Shown: positions 37,581 through 47,420, counted from the first letter of the stretch. The stretch is DNA of 64,000 nucleotides from Psychrobacter sp. Choline-02u-9 (GCF_002836505.1 NZ_PJBF01000046.1:1-64000); one strand, 5' to 3'. The notes: generated from the sequence alone by a model not told the origin. A program made the numbers and translations.

Positions 37581-39602
37581 TTATGCGAACTTAGCTTCCA
37601 TCTCTTCTAAAGTCGTCATTGATAGTAGTAACTTTTCTTCATTATCACTATGTTGCTGCTGTAGCGCCGTTTGCTCATTGAGCAATACAAGCAAGTCAGA
37701 CTTACGGCTCTCTTCGTACAGCTCCGTATCAGCCAGTTTTTCTTCTAGCGTCACGAGCTGCTTATCAATCTTAGCCAGTGTCTTTTCCGTTTCCTCTATC
37801 TCACGGCGGATAGGTGCTGTCATTTTACGTTGTTCAGCCGCTAGCTTACGCTGCTCTTCTTTACTAAGTGCAGGTGTAACAGCTTTACTATTTGATGAGT
37901 TATCAGATGCTTTGTTGCTTACTTTGCTATTATCTGTTTCACGTGAAACGAACTTCTTACTCTCTTTTTTACTTTTTTTCTTACCGGTATTCTTATCTGA
38001 TGCGTTCTCTTGCTTGCGCTTCTCTGCTAGCCACTTACCATAGTCACCAATGTCGCCATCGAACTCTTCGATGATGCCATCATGTACCAGATACAGCTCA
38101 TCACAGACATTGGCAATTAGTTCTCGATCATGCGATACCAGTACCACTGCACCTTTAAAGCCTTGTAAGGCGATAGTCAATGCTTGACGCATTTGCAAGT
38201 CTAAATGGTTGGTTGGCTCATCGAGTACAAGGACATTTGGACGTTGCCAAACAATTAACGCCAAGGTCAAACGCGCACGCTCACCACCTGAGAATAGCTC
38301 ACTTGGTGTATCAATGCGCTCACCGCGGAAGTCAAAGCTACCCAAAAACGAGCGTAGCATTGCATCAGAGGTTTTGCCCGCTAGGCGACGTAACATCTCT
38401 ATAGGCGTTGCTTTGGCATCTAAGATGTCCATTTGATGCTGATTGAAATAGCCTAGCTTTAGGGTATCCGAAACACGATATTTCCCTGTTAGTACGCCAA
38501 GTTCACCGACTAATGCTTTAATCAACGTTGATTTACCAGCGCCGTTCATACCCAATAAACCAAGACGGGTATCGGGTGTTACCTGTACATTGGCATTGTG
38601 TAGAAGCGGTGTATCGCTATAGCCAATATCTGCGTTGGTCAGCTCAATCAGCGGTGAGCTCATGTTTGCAGGCTCATAAAATTGGAACGAGAATGGGTTG
38701 TCAGCCATCATTGGTGATAGCTCTGCCATACGCTCCAACTGCTTAATACGGCTCTGTGCTTGCTTGGCTTTACTGGCTTTAGCACGGAAACGACGAATAA
38801 AGTCATCCAAGTGCGCTTTAGTCGCTTCTTGCTTTTCAAACGCTTGCTGCTGCTGAGCCATACGCTCGTGACGGGTACGAATAAATTGCTGATAGTTACC
38901 AGTATAAAGGGTGATTTTTTGTTGCTCTACATGCAGGATATGACCGACGGTTGCATCTAGAAACGCCTGATCATGCGAGATGACAATGACCAGACCCATA
39001 TAGGCATTGATCCATGTTTCAAGCCACAAGATAGCGTCCAAGTCCAAATGGTTGGTTGGCTCATCGAGTAACATCAGATCAGCACGGCTCATCAAGGTCT
39101 TGGCGAGGTTTAAGCGCATACGCCAACCACCAGAAAACCCTTCTACTGGCAGTTCATGCTGGCTAGTCTTAAAACCAAGACCTGCCATAATTTGCGCCGC
39201 TTTGGTCGGCGTACGATATCCGTCGATTTCATCGAACTGCTGGTGTAGCACACCAATTTGCTCATCACTCACGCTGCTCAAATCATTTAGCGCAGCATTA
39301 ATTTCATACCACTGCTCATCACCGCTCAATACATAATCGATTGCAGACTGCGTCGTAGCACCAACTTCCTGTGCCATGTGCGCCACATGCCAGCTATCAG
39401 GAATACTGACTTCACCTTTATCAAGGGTGACTTCTGTATCGCCTGTACCCATCTGCGTCAGTAACAGCGCAAATAAAGTAGATTTGCCTGTGCCGTTGTT
39501 GCCCGTCAGTCCAACTTTGTGACCTGGATGGAGCTGAAAGCTTGCACCTGCAAACAATTCACGACCATCACGGCGAACACCAACGTCTTTAAATTCGATC
39601 AT
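37581..39602 (-). CDS. yheS: ABC-F family ATPase, YheS type
   Basis: ABC-F proteins bind the ribosomal E site and resolve stalled translation. They are cytoplasmic and have no membrane domain. The 673-residue protein has two ABC cassettes with Walker A GNNGTGKS and GMNGAGKS, signatures FSGGWRMRLN and FSGGERARLT, and DEPTNHLDLDA and DEPTNHLDLQM. Between them lies the charged linker with FRAKASKAKQAQSRIK typical of YheS. The C-terminal 150 residues are a Lys/Ser-rich tail with a coiled coil. A parS-like palindrome is embedded in the coding sequence at 37935-37950, in the tail. Confidence 0.94.
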   Translation of the reverse strand: MIEFKDVGVRRDGRELFAGASFQLHPGHKVGLTGNNGTGKSTLFALLLTQMGTGDTEVTLDKGEVSIPDSWHVAHMAQEVGATTQSAIDYVLSGDEQWYEINAALNDLSSVSDEQIGVLHQQFDEIDGYRTPTKAAQIMAGLGFKTSQHELPVEGFSGGWRMRLNLAKTLMSRADLMLLDEPTNHLDLDAILWLETWINAYMGLVIVISHDQAFLDATVGHILHVEQQKITLYTGNYQQFIRTRHERMAQQQQAFEKQEATKAHLDDFIRRFRAKASKAKQAQSRIKQLERMAELSPMMADNPFSFQFYEPANMSSPLIELTNADIGYSDTPLLHNANVQVTPDTRLGLLGMNGAGKSTLIKALVGELGVLTGKYRVSDTLKLGYFNQHQMDILDAKATPIEMLRRLAGKTSDAMLRSFLGSFDFRGERIDTPSELFSGGERARLTLALIVWQRPNVLVLDEPTNHLDLQMRQALTIALQGFKGAVVLVSHDRELIANVCDELYLVHDGIIEEFDGDIGDYGKWLAEKRKQENASDKNTGKKKSKKESKKFVSRETDNSKVSNKASDNSSNSKAVTPALSKEEQRKLAAEQRKMTAPIRREIEETEKTLAKIDKQLVTLEEKLADTELYEESRKSDLLVLLNEQTALQQQHSDNEEKLLLSMTTLEEMEAKFA
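37935..37950. promoter_or_regulatory. parS-like ParB binding site (15/16)
   Basis: The sequence is TGTTTCACGTGAAACG. It matches the widely conserved bacterial parS consensus TGTTTCACGTGAAACA at 15 of 16 positions and keeps the full 14-bp palindrome GTTTCACGTGAAAC. It lies inside the yheS coding region, as is common for chromosomal parS sites. Confidence 0.8.
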
Positions 39603-40263
39603 ATAATTTCTTCATCTCAACAATAATATAGATATAGGGCAATAAGAAACACACATAGGGTATGCCAACTGGCGGCTATTATTTCAAACGCTTGCCACAT
39701 AGGCAAACAATTAAATAACTATTTCAAAACTAAGTATTTATTACGCCAAACACCTTATGTTGTACAAGCGACTCTTGAGCTCATACATGGTTGTTACTAT
39801 TATAAAGGTTATGGCCGTAAAATACCGTAATATGACTAATAAGCTTTAAGACTGCCTAATATTATTAAGTAGTGTTTTATACAGTCACACGCTATTATTT
39901 TTTAGTCTGGTTATTGGTTTAGCCCATTGACGCAGTTATTTTAAAAAACACAATATCAAAATTGGGACACTGCTATTCATTAGTAAAACTCAGTAGTTGC
40001 ATCACTCTTGACAAACGTAACAGCACCCCCATTATGATATACTGCTAAAAGATAAGTGCCCACTATCAATAGAGCCAATAAAATATTGTGGTGGCACAAA
40101 TACTATTTTGAAATTGTACAAGCAGCTTATAATGCACCAATAGCTTTGCCATAATGACAGCACCCAATTGAATCAAACGCCGTGCGTATCTTTATTTGCA
40201 AGTACCCTATTGCAAACCCAAACAGGACGACGACCGCATTTGATCCTAGCAACTGAGGTAGAT
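39603..40263. other. Divergent intergenic region yheS / erpA
   Basis: About 660 AT-rich bases separate the two genes. They carry a candidate erpA promoter (40008-40038). A frame extending erpA upstream to 40168 is not supported by any ribosome binding site. No RNA gene is recognised. Confidence 0.5.
40008..40038 (+). promoter_or_regulatory. Candidate erpA promoter
   Basis: TTGACA at 40008-40013 and TATGAT at 40033-40038 are separated by 19 bases, slightly longer than optimal. The distance to the erpA start is about 225 bases, leaving a long leader. Confidence 0.35.
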
Positions 40264-40644
40264 ATGAACGAATCAGCCAACCAATTTAGTCCAAGCTCAA
40301 GCCAGCCAGTAGACCCAACCGTATTAAGCCTAACTGATAGTGCGGCGCAAAAAGTACGCCGTCTACGCGAAGAAGAAGGTGATAGCGATCTTATGTTACG
40401 TGTTTATGTGACAGGTGGCGGTTGTTCTGGTTTCTCTTACGGGTTTAACTTTGCCAACGATCTAAACGAAGACGATGCCAATTTTGATAATGGGGATGTG
40501 ACGTTAGTCGTCGATTCGCTAAGCTATCAATACTTGCAAGGCTCGACCGTTGACTATACTGAAGGACTGGAAGGGGCACGCTTTGTGGTGACCAATCCAA
40601 ATGCCACGACCACTTGCGGCTGCGGTTCGTCATTCTCTATATAA
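40264..40644 (+). CDS. erpA: Iron-sulfur cluster insertion protein ErpA
   Basis: ErpA is an A-type carrier that delivers [4Fe-4S] clusters to apoproteins such as IspG and respiratory enzymes. The 126-residue protein has the three conserved cysteines in [13 protein letters not shown] and [12 protein letters not shown] 40264 is chosen over 40168 because GAGGTA lies just upstream and the product then has the usual length of about 115-125 residues. It is monocistronic with its own terminator. Confidence 0.94.
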   Translation: MNESANQFSPSSSQPVDPTVLSLTDSAAQKVRRLREEEGDSDLMLRVYVTGGGCSGFSYGFNFANDLNEDDANFDNGDVTLVVDSLSYQYLQGSTVDYTEGLEGARFVVTNPNATTTCGCGSSFSI

Positions 40645-40987
40645 GCTAAATAGACGCGGTCGCGCTATGATTATCAAGATAATGCGATAGTGTGCGAACA
40701 CCATGTCAAATGGCTGGTAGGCATAATGAACAAAGCATCTATCTCTCAGGTAGATGCTTTTTTATCAAACTATCTGGCCAGAATAACGCTATATTCGAGA
40801 TGAATTTGTATTAAAAACAGGGTCAAAATCCTCACAAATCGCGTTGCCTAAAGCTTATCGTATTTGTAATTGTTCGTGGTTTTAACCACGGCTTTGAGCT
40901 AAACTGACGGGATTATTGACCGAACATTTACCTATTTTATGGACAAACGCCCATCGTGCTTTGATCCGCCATAATAAATAACAATAG
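40645..40987. other. Intergenic region erpA / gshA
   Basis: The 343-base gap holds the erpA terminator (40732-40763) and an inverted repeat CGTGGTTTTAACCACG at 40875-40890, about 100 bases before gshA, which could be an operator or leader hairpin. No gene is visible. Confidence 0.55.
40732..40763 (+). terminator. Terminator after erpA
   Basis: The stem AGCATCTA with TAGATGCT around a nine-base loop is followed by six T. Confidence 0.88.
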
Positions 40988-42571
40988 ATGACTATTATGA
41001 GTAATTTTGCGAGTAGCTTTGTTAATTTTGACATTCCCAATTGGTTTGACAGCCAGCATTTAACGGGTATGCTCCGCGGTATTGAAAAAGAGGGCCTGCG
41101 CGTAAAACCTGATGGTTTTTTGGCACAGACGCCGCATCCAGCCAAACTCGGATCAAAATTGACCCATCCTTTTATTACTACCGATTATTCAGAAAGCCTG
41201 CTTGAGCTTATCACCGAACCAAAAGCTTCGCCAAAAGAGACACTCAATATGCTGCGTCAATTGCATGTATTGGTGTATCAAGGCATGCCTGACGGCGAGC
41301 TGATGTGGCCACTATCTATGCCCTGTATGTTGTCTTCTAAAGATGAAGATATTCCACTGGCTGATTATGGTAGCTCTAATACAGGTAAGCTAAAAACCCT
41401 TTATCGCAGCGGTCTTGGTATCCGCTATGGTCGCCGTATGCAGACGATTGCTGGTCTGCATTACAATCTATCTTTTGGTGATACGCTCTTTGAGACGTGG
41501 CAAGCGCATAGCCCAGCTGCACAAGAGCAGACATTGACAGAGTTCAAAAACGAAAAATACCTAGGGCTTATTCGCAACTTTAAGCGACTGACCAGCATTG
41601 TGTTGTATTTACTGGGTGCAAGTCCAAGCGTATGTCCTTGCTTTGTTGCTGGGCGTGAGCACGATTTAGAATTGCTCAATGATTCGACTTATTACAAACC
41701 TGCTGCGACTAGCCTGCGTATGGGCAAGCTTGGCTATACAAATAGCGTGCAAGAGCAGCTTGATATCCGTTACAACTATCTGCCAGAGTATGTCGATGGT
41801 CTACGCCGTGCCATTCAAACGCCGCACGAGAGCTTTGCTAAGCTTGGCTTAGAAGACGAAGATGGTAACCCGATCCAAATTAACAATCATATTCTACAAA
41901 TAGAAAACGAGTACTACAGCCCTATTCGTCCTAAACAAATCGCAATGAGCGGTGAAACACCAACCGAAGCGCTTGAGCGTCGCGGTATCGCCTATGTTGA
42001 GTTCCGCGCTATCGATCTTGATCCATATAGTGATGTTGGTATTCGCCTCTCTAGCGCTTGTTTCTTGGAAGTGATGGCGCTGTACTGTCTGTTCAGTGAC
42101 TCACCAGACCTGCTACCTGAAGAAGAAGATACGCTCGCTATCAATCTTGAGCGTGTGGTCAATGAAGGTCGCCGTGATGACTTGCATATTATCAATAATG
42201 GCCAAGAGCAGTCACTTGAAAGCTGGATGCTAACGCATTTAGAGCGTATGCAGCCGCTTGCTGCATTGCTTGATGCTCACTACGGTGGTAACGATTACCG
42301 CGCGGCTGTAGCATTGATGCAAGGCAAAGCAGGACACTCTGAGTCGACTATCTCTGCACAAGTAAATTCCGATAGCAAACGCTTAGGCAGCTTATGGCAG
42401 CTTGGATTTACGTTGGCTCAGCAGCATCGCGAGTCTTTATTACAGCAGACACTTAGTCCAAATACTCAAGCTAAATACGAAGTATTGGCAGAAAAATCTA
42501 TCTTACAGCAAGCTGAGATTGAGCAGTCTGAAACAGAAGACTTTGCGGAATTTTTACAGCAGTATCGCTAA
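40988..42571 (+). CDS. gshA: Glutamate-cysteine ligase GshA
   Basis: GshA makes gamma-glutamylcysteine from glutamate, cysteine and ATP, the committed step of glutathione synthesis. The 527-residue protein is of the proteobacterial class I type (E. coli 518), with GIEKEGLRV, DYSESLLELIT, AGLHYNLSFGD and YVEFRAIDLDPYSDVGI. No strong ribosome binding site is seen before either ATG 40988 or ATG 40997, so the start is uncertain by three codons. It is followed by dsbB, which makes a redox-related pair, although a 105-base gap separates them. Confidence 0.96.
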   Translation: MTIMSNFASSFVNFDIPNWFDSQHLTGMLRGIEKEGLRVKPDGFLAQTPHPAKLGSKLTHPFITTDYSESLLELITEPKASPKETLNMLRQLHVLVYQGMPDGELMWPLSMPCMLSSKDEDIPLADYGSSNTGKLKTLYRSGLGIRYGRRMQTIAGLHYNLSFGDTLFETWQAHSPAAQEQTLTEFKNEKYLGLIRNFKRLTSIVLYLLGASPSVCPCFVAGREHDLELLNDSTYYKPAATSLRMGKLGYTNSVQEQLDIRYNYLPEYVDGLRRAIQTPHESFAKLGLEDEDGNPIQINNHILQIENEYYSPIRPKQIAMSGETPTEALERRGIAYVEFRAIDLDPYSDVGIRLSSACFLEVMALYCLFSDSPDLLPEEEDTLAINLERVVNEGRRDDLHIINNGQEQSLESWMLTHLERMQPLAALLDAHYGGNDYRAAVALMQGKAGHSESTISAQVNSDSKRLGSLWQLGFTLAQQHRESLLQQTLSPNTQAKYEVLAEKSILQQAEIEQSETEDFAEFLQQYR

Positions 42572-42676
42572 GTTGCTAGTTATTAATTACTAAGTCCTGA
42601 CTGTGCAATTTTGACTGTTTAATCTGGATTGCTACGCCACATCTATTATAGATAAACCCATAAGAGTAACCGCACA

Positions 42677-43189
42677 ATGCGACAGCTAACCACTTACCGT
42701 AACCTGCAAGTATTTTTGGTGATAATGGCCATCATAGGCATGAGTTTTGCGCTGTTCTATTTACAGCGTCATCTAGGGCTTTCGCCTTGCCCGCTCTGTA
42801 TTTTTCAGCGTGTGGGTCTAATCGTCATGGGCGGTTTTGCCCTGATATCAGCGTTGTTTAATCCTAAGTCTAAAGTGATAAGACTATTGCTATGGCTTGG
42901 GAGTCTAGTAGGTATCGGCTGGGCAACTGCGGTAGCAGCACGCCATGTATGGCTGCAACATTTACCTGCTGACCAAGTACCTTCTTGTGGTCCAGGACTG
43001 AACTATTGGCTTGATACCCTCCCTATCCTACAAGTATTCAAAGAAGTATTTGCAGGATCTGGCGAATGCGCCTCTGTTGATTGGACGCTTATGGGATTAA
43101 GTATCCCTGAGCAGTCGTTGATTCTATTTAGTGTGCTGCTGATCGTACATGTCTTAATATTAATGCGTATCGTAAAATCTTCCAAGTAG
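42677..43189 (+). CDS. dsbB: Disulfide bond formation protein DsbB
   Basis: DsbB is the inner-membrane quinone reductase that reoxidises DsbA. The 170-residue protein has four transmembrane helices, the first active pair Cys38-Cys41 (CPLC) and the second periplasmic pair Cys104 and Cys131. All four key cysteines align in spacing with E. coli DsbB. A DsbC-like isomerase is encoded 11 kb away at 53981-55045. Confidence 0.95.
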   Translation: MRQLTTYRNLQVFLVIMAIIGMSFALFYLQRHLGLSPCPLCIFQRVGLIVMGGFALISALFNPKSKVIRLLLWLGSLVGIGWATAVAARHVWLQHLPADQVPSCGPGLNYWLDTLPILQVFKEVFAGSGECASVDWTLMGLSIPEQSLILFSVLLIVHVLILMRIVKSSK

Positions 43190-43625
43190 TATCTTATGAC
43201 TCAATAAGACGTTAGGTTTCTTTCCTAGTTCCGCTTTTAAAATAGACATTGCTATCTTCGATACAATGTCTATTTTTTTGTCTACTATTAACCCGCCCTT
43301 ACAACCCATATTAGCGTTACCAACAGGTATCGCTAATATCAACTTATGCCTTTTAGATATAAGGCCAACAACAAAAAGCCCACAGAGATATTTTCAAGCC
43401 TTTGATATCTTTAGTCAGCTTACCTTATAAACGGATAAGCATTAGATATTTGTCGCTTTCTACTCATAAGCTATCTGTATTTTGAATATAAGATAATGCT
43501 ATCAAGTTCTTAATTTATATTATTACTACGCGCCCATGCCTTATTATCCTTATCTTTGACAATGGCTTTACGTTGTCGATAGTATAGATGAGCTTGAAAA
43601 ATACTTGTTAAAAACTGTTTTTGGT
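43190..43625. other. Intergenic region dsbB / NlpE-like gene
   Basis: About 435 bases contain the dsbB terminator (43238-43279) and the presumed promoter of the next gene. No other feature is seen. Confidence 0.5.
43238..43279 (+). terminator. Terminator after dsbB
   Basis: A twelve-base-pair stem (AAATAGACATTG with its complement) and a twelve-base loop are followed by a T-run. Confidence 0.88.
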
Positions 43626-44270
43626 ATGACCATGATATATTTTGCTCCCGTTCGCTCTACTACGCTTGCTATCGTAAAACGGTGGCGTCCTTCGTTACTG
43701 GTAGCATCACTATGCGTGCTACTCGTAGGCTGTGATAGTGCCTCGTCCAATACCGATAAAGACATGGTATCGACGTTCGCGTCGACTGGTTCTGAATCGC
43801 AGGAGGCTTCACAATCATTGCAAGATGACAATGCTAGAAATGCTGAGCTAGCGAATGATGATGAAACAGGCGAAATGGTGGAAGGGCAATCATTAATTGC
43901 TGCTGCTCAGTCAAATAAAGATACCTATGCAGACAGCTCTATGGAGCGATCAGAAGCGAAAAGCAGTATGCTGCAAGCAACATTGATGGGCGATTATGGC
44001 GGCATGGTCTCTTGTACAGATTGCGACAGTATCGATGTCACATTGAACTTATTCGCTGATGGTTCCGTACTAAAAACAAGTTATTATCATAATCCTGAAA
44101 AACCAAAAACACCTCTACTCGAATCGGGCATCTACCGACAAGACAATGATAAAATCACCATTGTCTATGAAGGGAAAAATATCGAGACCTACCATATCCA
44201 AGACAATCATTTGATACGGATCGATGAGCACGATAATTTAGAGGATGACTATACGTTATCTCGCAAATAA
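43626..44270 (+). CDS. NlpE-like N-terminal-domain lipoprotein
   Basis: The 214-residue protein has a long signal sequence ending with the lipobox LLVGC (Cys36), a Ser/Asp/Glu-rich linker (about 37-110), and a C-terminal domain like the NlpE N-terminal domain: GDYGGMVSCTDCDSIDVTLNLFADGSV and LLESGIYRQDNDKITI, including a CxxC. NlpE in E. coli senses copper and adhesion and triggers Cpx. Here only the one NlpE domain is present after a disordered linker. ATG 43626 is chosen because the upstream TTG 43605 has no better signal. Confidence 0.85.
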   Translation: MTMIYFAPVRSTTLAIVKRWRPSLLVASLCVLLVGCDSASSNTDKDMVSTFASTGSESQEASQSLQDDNARNAELANDDETGEMVEGQSLIAAAQSNKDTYADSSMERSEAKSSMLQATLMGDYGGMVSCTDCDSIDVTLNLFADGSVLKTSYYHNPEKPKTPLLESGIYRQDNDKITIVYEGKNIETYHIQDNHLIRIDEHDNLEDDYTLSRK

Positions 44271-44343
44271 AAACGTCATCATGCTGACTGTTAGCTGGCG
44301 TATCTCTACATACTAAAACAGCCAAATTACATTAGCTACATAG

Positions 44344-44366
44344 CGCCTACTTGTTAGGCGTTTTTT
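44344..44366 (+). terminator. Terminator after the NlpE-like gene
   Basis: CGCCTA and TAGGCG pair around CTTGT and are followed by six T. Confidence 0.8.
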
Positions 44367-44531
44367 ATTGGTCATCGAACAGGGTTTACTTTACAATGAT
44401 TGCTTGTTTGCCCAGCTGATGTGTTGGTCATTGTTTATCAAAGCGTTTATTTTTACTGATGACAGCTAGGCACCTCATACTTTATTTTATCCGCTTTCTA
44501 TTCTTTTCATTCAAGCGCGTACGGAACGTCT

Positions 44532-46013
44532 ATGCATATTCATATCCTTGGTATTTGTGGTACTTTTATGGGCTCACTGGCATTGCTAGCACGTGCGCTT
44601 GGACATACGGTCACGGGTTCAGATGCCAATGTCTATCCTCCTATGTCCACTCAGCTCGAAAATGCTGGCGTGACTATCGAAGAGGGCTACCTAGTAGAGC
44701 ACTTGCAACCAACGCCAGACTTAGTCGTCGTTGGGAACGCGATGAAGCGCGGCATGGATGTGATTGAGTATATGCTAGATAATGGCTTGCGCTATACCTC
44801 AGGTCCGCAGTTTTTATCTGAGCAAGTATTGCAGTCACGCCACGTAATCGCTGTTGCAGGGACGCATGGTAAGACCACAACCACGACTATGCTTGCGTGG
44901 ATATTACATTATGCTGGTATCGATGCAGGGTTTTTGATTGGCGGTGTACCATTGGTTGATACGACTGACGAGCACTTACAGCAAGTGTTTGCACACAGCA
45001 GCTACTTGGGAGTTGATAAAAGCTCTGATGATAAATCCGGTTACTTTGTGATTGAAGCAGATGAGTACGACTCTGCGTTTTTTGATAAGCGTTCGAAGTT
45101 CGTTCACTATCGTCCGCGTACTGCTATTTTGAATAACCTTGAGTTTGATCATGCGGATATCTTTGCAGATCTTAATGCGATACAAACTCAGTTCCACCAT
45201 ATGGTGCGTATGATTCCAAGCACTGGCAAAATCATCATGCCAGCCGCGACCATTAGTTTAGAAGATACGCTAGCGAAAGGGGTTTGGACACCTATCTGGC
45301 GTACTGCTGTCATCGACTCTACTTTAGCTGATATTAGCGAAAATGCGCGTGCTCTAAAAGATAGTAGCGATTGGCAGGCTGAGCTAATTCAAGAAGACGG
45401 TAGCCATTTCAAAGTCAGTTTTGCCGCTAATGAAGAGGCAACTGCTATCGTAAACTGGTCAATGAGCGGTATCCATAACGTCAATAACGCTTTAGTTGCT
45501 GTGGCTGCGGCCTATGATGTTGGCGTCAGTGTTGAGACTGCTTGTGCTGCCTTATCAGATTTCGCTGGTATCAAGCGCCGGATGGAGCTGATCGGCGACG
45601 TCAATGATATCTTAGTCTTTGATGATTTTGCCCATCATCCAACGGCTATTACGACCACATTGGATGGTGCCAAAAAGAAGCTGTCTGATAGACTCATTTG
45701 GGCTATCATTGAGCCGCGTAGCAACACCATGAAAATGGGTATTCATCAAGACAGCTTGGCTCAATCAGCGGCACTTGCTGACTACACATTATGGTACGAG
45801 CCTACTGGTCTAGAATGGGGCTTAAAAGAGGTCATCGAACAAGCTAAGTCTACTAGCGACTCTATCGGCAACCAACAAGTGCTATCAAGCATTGATGCTA
45901 TCATTGAGCATATCAGCGGTCATGCAAAAGCAGGTGATGCGATTGTGGTTATGTCAAATGGCGGTTTTGAAGGGATTCATCAGCGTTTATTAACCGCATT
46001 GCATAATGGCTAA
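44532..46013 (+). CDS. mpl: UDP-N-acetylmuramate:L-alanyl-gamma-D-glutamyl-meso-diaminopimelate ligase
   Basis: Mpl recycles cell wall tripeptide by joining it to UDP-MurNAc with ATP. The 493-residue protein has the Mur ligase layout: an N-terminal UDP-binding domain (MHIHILGICGTFMG), a central ATPase domain with GTHGKTTTT (110-118) and EADEYDSAFFD, and a C-terminal ligand domain (FDDFAHHPTAI, IEPRSNTMKMG). It is somewhat longer than E. coli's 457, including a short Ser/Asp insertion (around 158-168). A strong terminator follows, just beyond which an IS1-type element has inserted. Confidence 0.95.
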   Translation: MHIHILGICGTFMGSLALLARALGHTVTGSDANVYPPMSTQLENAGVTIEEGYLVEHLQPTPDLVVVGNAMKRGMDVIEYMLDNGLRYTSGPQFLSEQVLQSRHVIAVAGTHGKTTTTTMLAWILHYAGIDAGFLIGGVPLVDTTDEHLQQVFAHSSYLGVDKSSDDKSGYFVIEADEYDSAFFDKRSKFVHYRPRTAILNNLEFDHADIFADLNAIQTQFHHMVRMIPSTGKIIMPAATISLEDTLAKGVWTPIWRTAVIDSTLADISENARALKDSSDWQAELIQEDGSHFKVSFAANEEATAIVNWSMSGIHNVNNALVAVAAAYDVGVSVETACAALSDFAGIKRRMELIGDVNDILVFDDFAHHPTAITTTLDGAKKKLSDRLIWAIIEPRSNTMKMGIHQDSLAQSAALADYTLWYEPTGLEWGLKEVIEQAKSTSDSIGNQQVLSSIDAIIEHISGHAKAGDAIVVMSNGGFEGIHQRLLTALHNG

Positions 46014-46064
46014 CGCTTTTAGCTAGAATCAAGAAATAGCTTTTCTTATTTTTCTCTATACAAA

Positions 46065-46096
46065 CGCAGCTCATCTAATAGATGGCTGCGTTTTTT
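46065..46096 (+). terminator. Terminator after mpl
   Basis: CGCAGC and CATCT pair with AGATG and GCTGCG across one bulged T and an AAT loop, followed by six T. The IS1-type insertion lies twelve bases beyond it, so termination of mpl is preserved. Confidence 0.92.
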
Positions 46097-46100
46097 ATTT

Positions 46101-46919
46101 CTAATATTGGTGGTGTATCAAAAAGTATGCTGGGGTAATAAAGGAAGGGTGACAGTCAAAGCAAGATGATATATTTGAGGTTATGAAGACACAAATACAG
46201 ATCAATTGCCCCGACTGTCACAGTCTTAGTCTAAAGAAAAATGGCATAAAAAGCTATGGCAAGCAGAACTACCAATGTAAGGACTGCAAACGTCAGTTTA
46301 TTGGCGATCATGCAGTAACCTATAACGGCTGTCACTCTAGAATAGAAGATCTCATACGACTGATGACTGTCCGAGGTTGTGGTGTTAGAGACATAGCCGT
46401 TATAGCCAAGGTTAGCATTGGTAAAGTACTTGGCACCATAGGCTCATCTGTTTATAAGATCGCGCCTAAGAAGCGCTATTATGAACGCTTAGAGGTTGAT
46501 GAGTTCTGGACTTACGTGTATCGCAAGAAGCGTAAAGTCTGGCTCATCTACGCTTATGACCGTGCTACTAATGAGATTGTCGCTTATGTCTGGGGCAAAC
46601 GTGACCTAAAAACGGCTAAGAAGTTAAGAGCACGTTTAAAGCAGCTTACAGTCAGCTATGGCTCTATCAGTATGGACAACTGGGACAGTTTTATAACCGC
46701 CTTTAAAAGTGATAACAAACGAATTGGCAAACAGCATACGGTAGGCATAGAAGGCAATAACTGCCGTCTTAGACACCGACTAAAACGAGCCGTTAGAAGA
46801 ACCTGTTGTTTCTCTAAGAAGCTCGATAATCACTTAAAAGTGTTTGATCTGGTGTTCTTTTATGTCAATTATGGCTACGTCTGATGCCAGCATACTTTTT
46901 AGAACACCACCCTAATATT
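46101..46919 (+). mobile_element. Complete IS1-family insertion sequence with 8-bp target duplication
   Basis: The element spans 46109-46911 (803 bp). Its ends are 25-bp inverted repeats (46109-46133 and 46887-46911) that match at 22 of 25 positions and begin GGTGGTGT. The flanking CTAATATT at 46101-46108 and 46912-46919 is an exact eight-base duplication, so this is a recent, intact insertion. It encodes one full-length transposase in a single frame. Confidence 0.95.
46183..46884 (+). CDS. IS1-family transposase, single reading frame
   Basis: The 233-residue DDE transposase has an N-terminal zinc ribbon (Cys9, Cys12, Cys32, Cys35), a helix-turn-helix segment (about 60-90), and catalytic residues Asp106 (EVDEFW), Asp165 (SMDNWDS) and Glu190 (VGIEGNN). 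Classical IS1 needs a frameshift between InsA and InsB; here the fusion is in one frame, as in the archaeal and several proteobacterial IS1 subgroups. There are no stop codons or frameshifts, so it is probably active. Confidence 0.93.
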   Translation: MKTQIQINCPDCHSLSLKKNGIKSYGKQNYQCKDCKRQFIGDHAVTYNGCHSRIEDLIRLMTVRGCGVRDIAVIAKVSIGKVLGTIGSSVYKIAPKKRYYERLEVDEFWTYVYRKKRKVWLIYAYDRATNEIVAYVWGKRDLKTAKKLRARLKQLTVSYGSISMDNWDSFITAFKSDNKRIGKQHTVGIEGNNCRLRHRLKRAVRRTCCFSKKLDNHLKVFDLVFFYVNYGYV

Positions 46920-47165
46920 TACATATCTTAATTATATGGATTCAGCCTTACAAGTACCACGTTGATAAACGCTGTTAGCACCACTGCTACCTTTGTAACC
47001 TTTCGTTTACTTATTGCTCTTACTCAATAGCAAATCGGACTTTTTCCTCACATAGCCCCTACAGTAGTAACATTTTATGCTTACTTTTGCGTCCGAGGAG
47101 TGTTTACAATAGATTTATCAAAATTTGTAACACATTATAAATATTAATAATATTAGGAGAATAAC

Positions 47166-47420
47166 ATGAGCTTTATTTGGATGATTATTGTAGGTTTAGT
47201 CGCAGGTTTATTAGCACGTGCTATCAAACCAGGTAATGACCCTATGGGTTGGGTTATGACTATCGTATTGGGTATCGTTGGTGCAATGCTAGGTGGTTTC
47301 CTAGCTGGCCTAATCGGTATTAACGCTGATGGCGGTTTCACTGGTCTTATATTCTCAGTAATTGGTGCAATTATCCTACTGTTCTTATATGAAATGATTG
47401 TAAACAAACGCCGTGCATAA
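47166..47420 (+). CDS. GlsB/YeaQ/YmgE family stress-response membrane protein
   Basis: The 84-residue protein has three hydrophobic helices with Gly-rich faces (LVAGLLARAI, GIVGAMLGGFLAGL and FSVIGAIILLFLYE), the hallmark of the transglycosylase-associated family. Members are small inner-membrane proteins often raised under stress; the mechanism is unknown. TAGGAG lies eight bases before the ATG. It is monocistronic with its own terminator. Confidence 0.93.
   Translation: MSFIWMIIVGLVAGLLARAIKPGNDPMGWVMTIVLGIVGAMLGGFLAGLIGINADGGFTGLIFSVIGAIILLFLYEMIVNKRRA

Noticed and set aside
40168-40263. Upstream extension of erpA
   Set aside because: There is no ribosome binding site at 40168, while GAGGTA precedes ATG 40264, and the shorter protein has the normal family length.
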